10,769 bases of DNA. It comes from Bacteroidota bacterium. Its GTDB lineage: Bacteria > Bacteroidota > Rhodothermia > Balneolales > HLUCCA01. This document shows positions 7,552 to 10,769 of this stretch, in pieces. Position numbers and translations under genes: made by a program. The stretch lies in NCBI GenBank assembly GCA_003448835.1, contig DLXM01000149.1, forward strand, positions 1,714 to 12,482, in the 5' to 3' direction. The stretch's first letter is position 1. Each line of letters starts with the position of its first letter. The notes beneath the pieces are model-generated. The model searched no databases. It worked only from the letters and a program-made list of their open reading frames with translations, and had not been told where the DNA came from.

Positions 7552-10500
7552 TCAAACTAATTTCTCGTGTGGATTTCTGATTTTCGCCAAGTATGATGTT
7601 CTTGGTCGAATATTCAGTTCTTCGAGTAAGAGATAGTTTCTCTCATTAGCTTTAGTTCTGGAAACAATACTATTTTTGTCTCTAATATCTCCGAATGTGA
7701 TGGCATCAGCAGGACACGCTTGCTGGCATGCAGTTACAACTGCGCCATCAGCAGGTTTTCTTGAATCAGTTTTGATTTTTGATTCAATTTTTGCCCGGCT
7801 GATTCTCTGAACACAGTAGGTGCATTTTTCCATGACCCCACGGAATCGAATAGACACTTCCGGATTCATTGCCATTTGAATTACTTCCGGATCATCACCT
7901 TTAGTGAGGTATTCTACCGGGTAATTGAAGAAATTGAATCTTCTGACTTTGAACGGGCAGTTATTTGCACAATATCTTGTACCGATACAACGGTTGTATG
8001 TCATTTGATTGAGACCATCTTCGCTGTGCGTAGTGGCAGCAACCGGACAAACCTGCTCACAAGGAGCCAACTCACATTGCATACATGGAATTGGCTGGTG
8101 AACAATCTGTGGACTTCCATTAACATCTCCACTAAAATATCGATCTGTTCTGATCCAGTGCATTTCACGTCCGCGTCGCACTTCTCGTTTACCAATCACC
8201 GGAATATTATTCTCAGCTTGACAAGCGATCGTACAAACACCACACCCAATACATGAAGTCAGGTCAATTGCCATTCCCCATTGAGGCTGGTGGTCAGGGA
8301 AGGTTTGCTCGTTAAATAATGAAATTGGTTGCCCATCATCATCGATTGGACCCGGTACATGAACCATGTGCCCGGCAAAATGTGGATCTTCGCGATACTC
8401 AGCAATTGATGCTTCACGCACGAATGGGCGGCCTTCCATGCTGTGGTGATCCTGAGTAGTAGCAATTTCGTATCGTTGTCCGGTTTTTGAAACAGAAACG
8501 GTACGATTAAATAAAGGATTCTCGGTAGTTACAACTTGCCATGCATTAAATCCGACTCCATCAGCAACCCGACCGATTTCATTTCTACCAAATCCGGTAG
8601 TAATTGTCACCGCATTATCTGCATGACCTGGTAGTACCCAAGATGGCATTTCAATGGTGCGGCCATTTGATTCAATACTGACTACATCATACATGTAATC
8701 GCCAAATTTTCTGGAACGGATCCCTAAGGCTTCTGCAGTAGTTGGACTCATTAATGCAACGGCATCCCATGTAATTTTAGTAATAGGATCCGGAAGCTCC
8801 ATCAACCAGCCGTTATTCGTGAATCGACCATCAAATAAAGTAGCACCTGGTTTAACTGTGAGTTCAATTTGATCACCAGCAACGCTCACATTTGATAAAG
8901 AAGCAGAAATGTGTGAACCGAAACCACCACTCAGAGAAACAGAAGCGTCTCTGAACGTAAATCCTTTTAATAAGCCGTCGTGTAACAGTGTTCTCCATTG
9001 AGCGGATGTGTTACCACCCATTACCGGACTAATTGATTCACGAACTTCATCCATCGCGTTAATAGGACGACCTTTTACGATCGCACCAAGAACTTCGATT
9101 TCACTTTTACCACCAAAAAGTGGTTGAATCATAGGTTGAATTACAGATGGAACACCATTGAAATCATACCCATCTCCCCAATATTCTAGGAAGTGAGCAC
9201 GGTTGATGTGCCATTTTGAAACTTTGGATGTCTCGTCGAAATGATTCGCCAAATGTACCGAGAAAGGTACTTTTGAAAGGGCATCAGCAAAATTCAGATC
9301 AACAGGAGCGGTGAAAACCGGATTGGTTCCCAACATGATAACTGCATCCACAGAACCTGCAGACATATCTGAAACCACTTTTTTCAACAAATCATGCTGA
9401 TTTGCTTCGTCAGTATGTGGTAATTCAAGATATTTAACTGTTTTTCCACTGTTTTCTGCAGCTACATTGATTGCAGCAACAACAGCATGGGTATCGGCAT
9501 CGTGGTCTGCACCTGCCATGAGAATCGAAGTTCCACGATTGTTTAAGATTTCTTCAGCCAGAACACTGATCCACTCATGCTGTGAAAACGCATTAGAGTA
9601 ACCACTAAATGCTGAAAGACCATTTAAATCGGATGCCAAACGTCCTGCAAGTGCATAAACGAAAGGTTTAATATCGCTGGACTTGATTCGAAGGCGGTGA
9701 TCAGCGTTTGAACCGGTTAAGCTGTAGTTAGCTTCTGCTACATAAAGACGATTGATCTCGTCGTTGGTACTGGTGATTTTGCGTCCTTTTGTGTAGGACT
9801 TGATATTTCTGACGTTATCAGCACCGGTACCCATGAAATCGGCATCCAAACTAATAATAACTTTAGCCTGGCTGAGGTCCGGAGCAACACGAAGTTTGCG
9901 ACCAAATGCAATTTGAGATCCTAATAACTGATTCTCTTCACCAAAAGGTTCATAGGTAACCCAGGTAGCAGTTGGATATTTAGCAAGTGCTTCGCGCTTG
10001 AAACGATTTAAAGTAAGTGAAGAATTTGCTTCAGTAATAAATACAACATTACTACCTGCATTCAGTGAATCGTTTGCTGTCGTTATGAATTCGTCAAATG
10101 ACTTTGACTCACCATTATATTTAACGCCACGACTTCTGTCCGGATCATACATATCCAGAATTGTAGCCTGTTGATACAGGTTTGTTGAACCTAAACTGGA
10201 TGGATGCTCAACATTACCTTCAATTTTAGTAGGACGACCTGCATTCGTTTCTACCAATAGTCCGGTAGTGTACCCTAAAAATGGCATACTGGTAGCATAA
10301 AACAAAGGTTTTCCTGCTACAGAATATTCCGGCATGGTTGTTTGAGGTACAATTTTTTGAACCGGTTTACGGCAAGCTGCAAATCCTGCCAGAGCAATAG
10401 ATGCACCCATGATTTGTAAGAAATTTCTACGGGAATATCCGTCTTTTAATTCGGATGCATTCTCCGGGAATTCACGGTCAACAAACTTGCGATACTCATC

Positions 10501-10557
10501 GTTTTTTGCAAGTTCATTTAGGCTTCGCCAATACGTTTGCTGTTGCTGTTTACTCAT
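7552..10557 (-). CDS. actB: ACIII subunit ActB: molybdopterin-oxidoreductase-like domain fused to an iron-sulphur domain, Tat lipoprotein
   Basis: ActB carries the iron-sulphur relay from quinol oxidation to the haems of ActA. The 1001-residue product begins with a soluble leader of about 40 residues (YWRSLNELAKNDEYRKF), then a twin-arginine motif S42-R-R-N-F-L, a hydrophobic stretch and a probable lipobox with C62 (FAAC): a Tat-exported lipoprotein. Residues from about 70 to 720 resemble molybdopterin oxidoreductases; characterised ActB proteins have no molybdenum cofactor. The C-terminal ferredoxin-like domain has four Cys motifs: C769/772/775/779, C825/828/833/837, C857/863/867 with T860 where a Cys would be expected, and C912/915/944/948. 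This agrees with three [4Fe-4S] and one [3Fe-4S] cluster reported for ActB. It starts at ATG 10557, 36 bases after actA, and length matches the fused family. Very secure. Confidence 0.96.
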   Translation of the reverse strand: MSKQQQQTYWRSLNELAKNDEYRKFVDREFPENASELKDGYSRRNFLQIMGASIALAGFAACRKPVQKIVPQTTMPEYSVAGKPLFYATSMPFLGYTTGLLVETNAGRPTKIEGNVEHPSSLGSTNLYQQATILDMYDPDRSRGVKYNGESKSFDEFITTANDSLNAGSNVVFITEANSSLTLNRFKREALAKYPTATWVTYEPFGEENQLLGSQIAFGRKLRVAPDLSQAKVIISLDADFMGTGADNVRNIKSYTKGRKITSTNDEINRLYVAEANYSLTGSNADHRLRIKSSDIKPFVYALAGRLASDLNGLSAFSGYSNAFSQHEWISVLAEEILNNRGTSILMAGADHDADTHAVVAAINVAAENSGKTVKYLELPHTDEANQHDLLKKVVSDMSAGSVDAVIMLGTNPVFTAPVDLNFADALSKVPFSVHLANHFDETSKVSKWHINRAHFLEYWGDGYDFNGVPSVIQPMIQPLFGGKSEIEVLGAIVKGRPINAMDEVRESISPVMGGNTSAQWRTLLHDGLLKGFTFRDASVSLSGGFGSHISASLSNVSVAGDQIELTVKPGATLFDGRFTNNGWLMELPDPITKITWDAVALMSPTTAEALGIRSRKFGDYMYDVVSIESNGRTIEMPSWVLPGHADNAVTITTGFGRNEIGRVADGVGFNAWQVVTTENPLFNRTVSVSKTGQRYEIATTQDHHSMEGRPFVREASIAEYREDPHFAGHMVHVPGPIDDDGQPISLFNEQTFPDHQPQWGMAIDLTSCIGCGVCTIACQAENNIPVIGKREVRRGREMHWIRTDRYFSGDVNGSPQIVHQPIPCMQCELAPCEQVCPVAATTHSEDGLNQMTYNRCIGTRYCANNCPFKVRRFNFFNYPVEYLTKGDDPEVIQMAMNPEVSIRFRGVMEKCTYCVQRISRAKIESKIKTDSRKPADGAVVTACQQACPADAITFGDIRDKNSIVSRTKANERNYLLLEELNIRPRTSYLAKIRNPHEKLV

Positions 10558-10593
10558 GCTTAGTAGCGTTGTTGTATACGTTAAAATCTGTTT

Positions 10594-10769
10594 TTATCGG
10601 TGACATGCATTACAATAGACCGGAGGCGCAATATTTTTCTTTGCGATGATCTGAGAAGCCAGTTCAAACTGGTTCTCCGGGGCTTGCCAACCCATGTTCG
10701 TAATCTCACCGAATGGACGAATATGTTCTTCGGGAGCATTGTGACAATCTAAACACCATCCCATATTTA
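10594..10769 (-). CDS. actA: ACIII multihaem cytochrome c subunit ActA, C-terminal 57 residues only
   Basis: This is the 3' end of the gene that normally opens the act operon; its start lies beyond the right edge. ActA is a periplasmic-side, membrane-anchored multihaem (pentahaem in characterised members) cytochrome c that receives electrons from ActB. The visible frame reads from NMGWCLDCHN to the stop TAA (complement of 10594-10596) and contains two haem-binding motifs, CLDCH (about 45 residues before the second) and CNACH. The second one ends one residue before the stop (CHR), so its axial sixth ligand must come from upstream. The stretch HIRPFGEITNMGWQAPENQ between them is typical of ActA as I recall. 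Identification rests on two CxxCH motifs plus position directly before actB. The frame is too short to be obvious in an ORF scan but is clearly coding. Confidence 0.92.
   Translation of the reverse strand, partial: NMGWCLDCHNAPEEHIRPFGEITNMGWQAPENQFELASQIIAKKNIAPPVYCNACHR

Larger units (their letters stand above)
1..10769 (-). other. Putative single transcription unit: actABCDEF - small membrane protein - sco - coxB - coxA
   Basis: Every gene is on the minus strand, with spacers of 36, 35, 26, 27, 52, 32, 9, 17 and 1 bases in order of transcription. None holds a hairpin plus T-run that would end transcription. The content is one functional pathway: quinol oxidation by ACIII, copper delivery, and O2 reduction by a caa3 oxidase. 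The promoter should lie upstream of actA beyond the right edge, and later oxidase subunits (III, IV) may follow beyond the left edge. The operon is inferred from layout only. Confidence 0.8.

Noticed and set aside
7876..8256. Plus-strand open frame of 126 codons opposite the ActB iron-sulphur motifs
   Set aside because: The opposite strand encodes conserved Cys motifs; the plus-strand translation is Ser/Thr/Ile-rich and shows no domain.
10409..10649. Two overlapping plus-strand open frames with Cys- or Phe-rich translations
   Set aside because: They lie opposite the ActB Tat leader and the end of actA, both well supported on the minus strand.

Overview
The window is one uninterrupted respiratory gene cluster. 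All nine genes lie on the minus strand, so transcription runs from high to low coordinates. It encodes an alternative complex III (ACIII, a quinol:electron-acceptor oxidoreductase), then a small membrane protein, a SCO-type copper chaperone, and subunits II and I of a caa3-type haem-copper oxygen reductase. The order of transcription is actA (3' end only, 10594 to the right edge), actB, actC, actD, actE, actF, an unnamed 118-residue membrane protein, sco, coxB and coxA (5' part only, running off the left edge). No spacer exceeds about 52 bases, and I see no internal promoter, terminator, RNA gene, mobile element or CRISPR array.

The organism is probably an aerobic member of the Rhodothermota/Balneolota/Bacteroidota group, with a Balneola-like bacterium as the best guess. 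Reasons: the actABCDEF order leads straight into sco and a caa3 oxidase, as described for Rhodothermus marinus; ActB has a family-typical Tat lipoprotein N-terminus; coxA has the A2-subfamily YSHP motif; coding DNA is moderately AT-rich; and the starts lack well-placed Shine-Dalgarno sequences, as is common in this group. The genus is inference.

Inferred electron path: quinol is oxidised at the membrane face of ActC (and possibly ActF). Electrons pass through the iron-sulphur clusters of ActB (four Cys motifs, one lacking a Cys) and the haems of ActA and ActE. They then reach the cytochrome c domain at the C-terminus of CoxB, its CuA centre, and haem a and the haem a3/CuB site of CoxA. The sco product would metallate CuA. 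The 118-residue protein sits exactly at the ACIII/oxidase boundary and is the least understood gene here; it may be an accessory subunit or assembly factor.

Most of the window is a recognisable known system. The points most worth a second look are the uncharacterised 118-residue protein with its C-terminal motif, the SCO protein with a C-terminal rather than N-terminal anchor plus a TTG start, the incomplete third Cys motif of ActB, and the A2-type proton-channel signature of CoxA.
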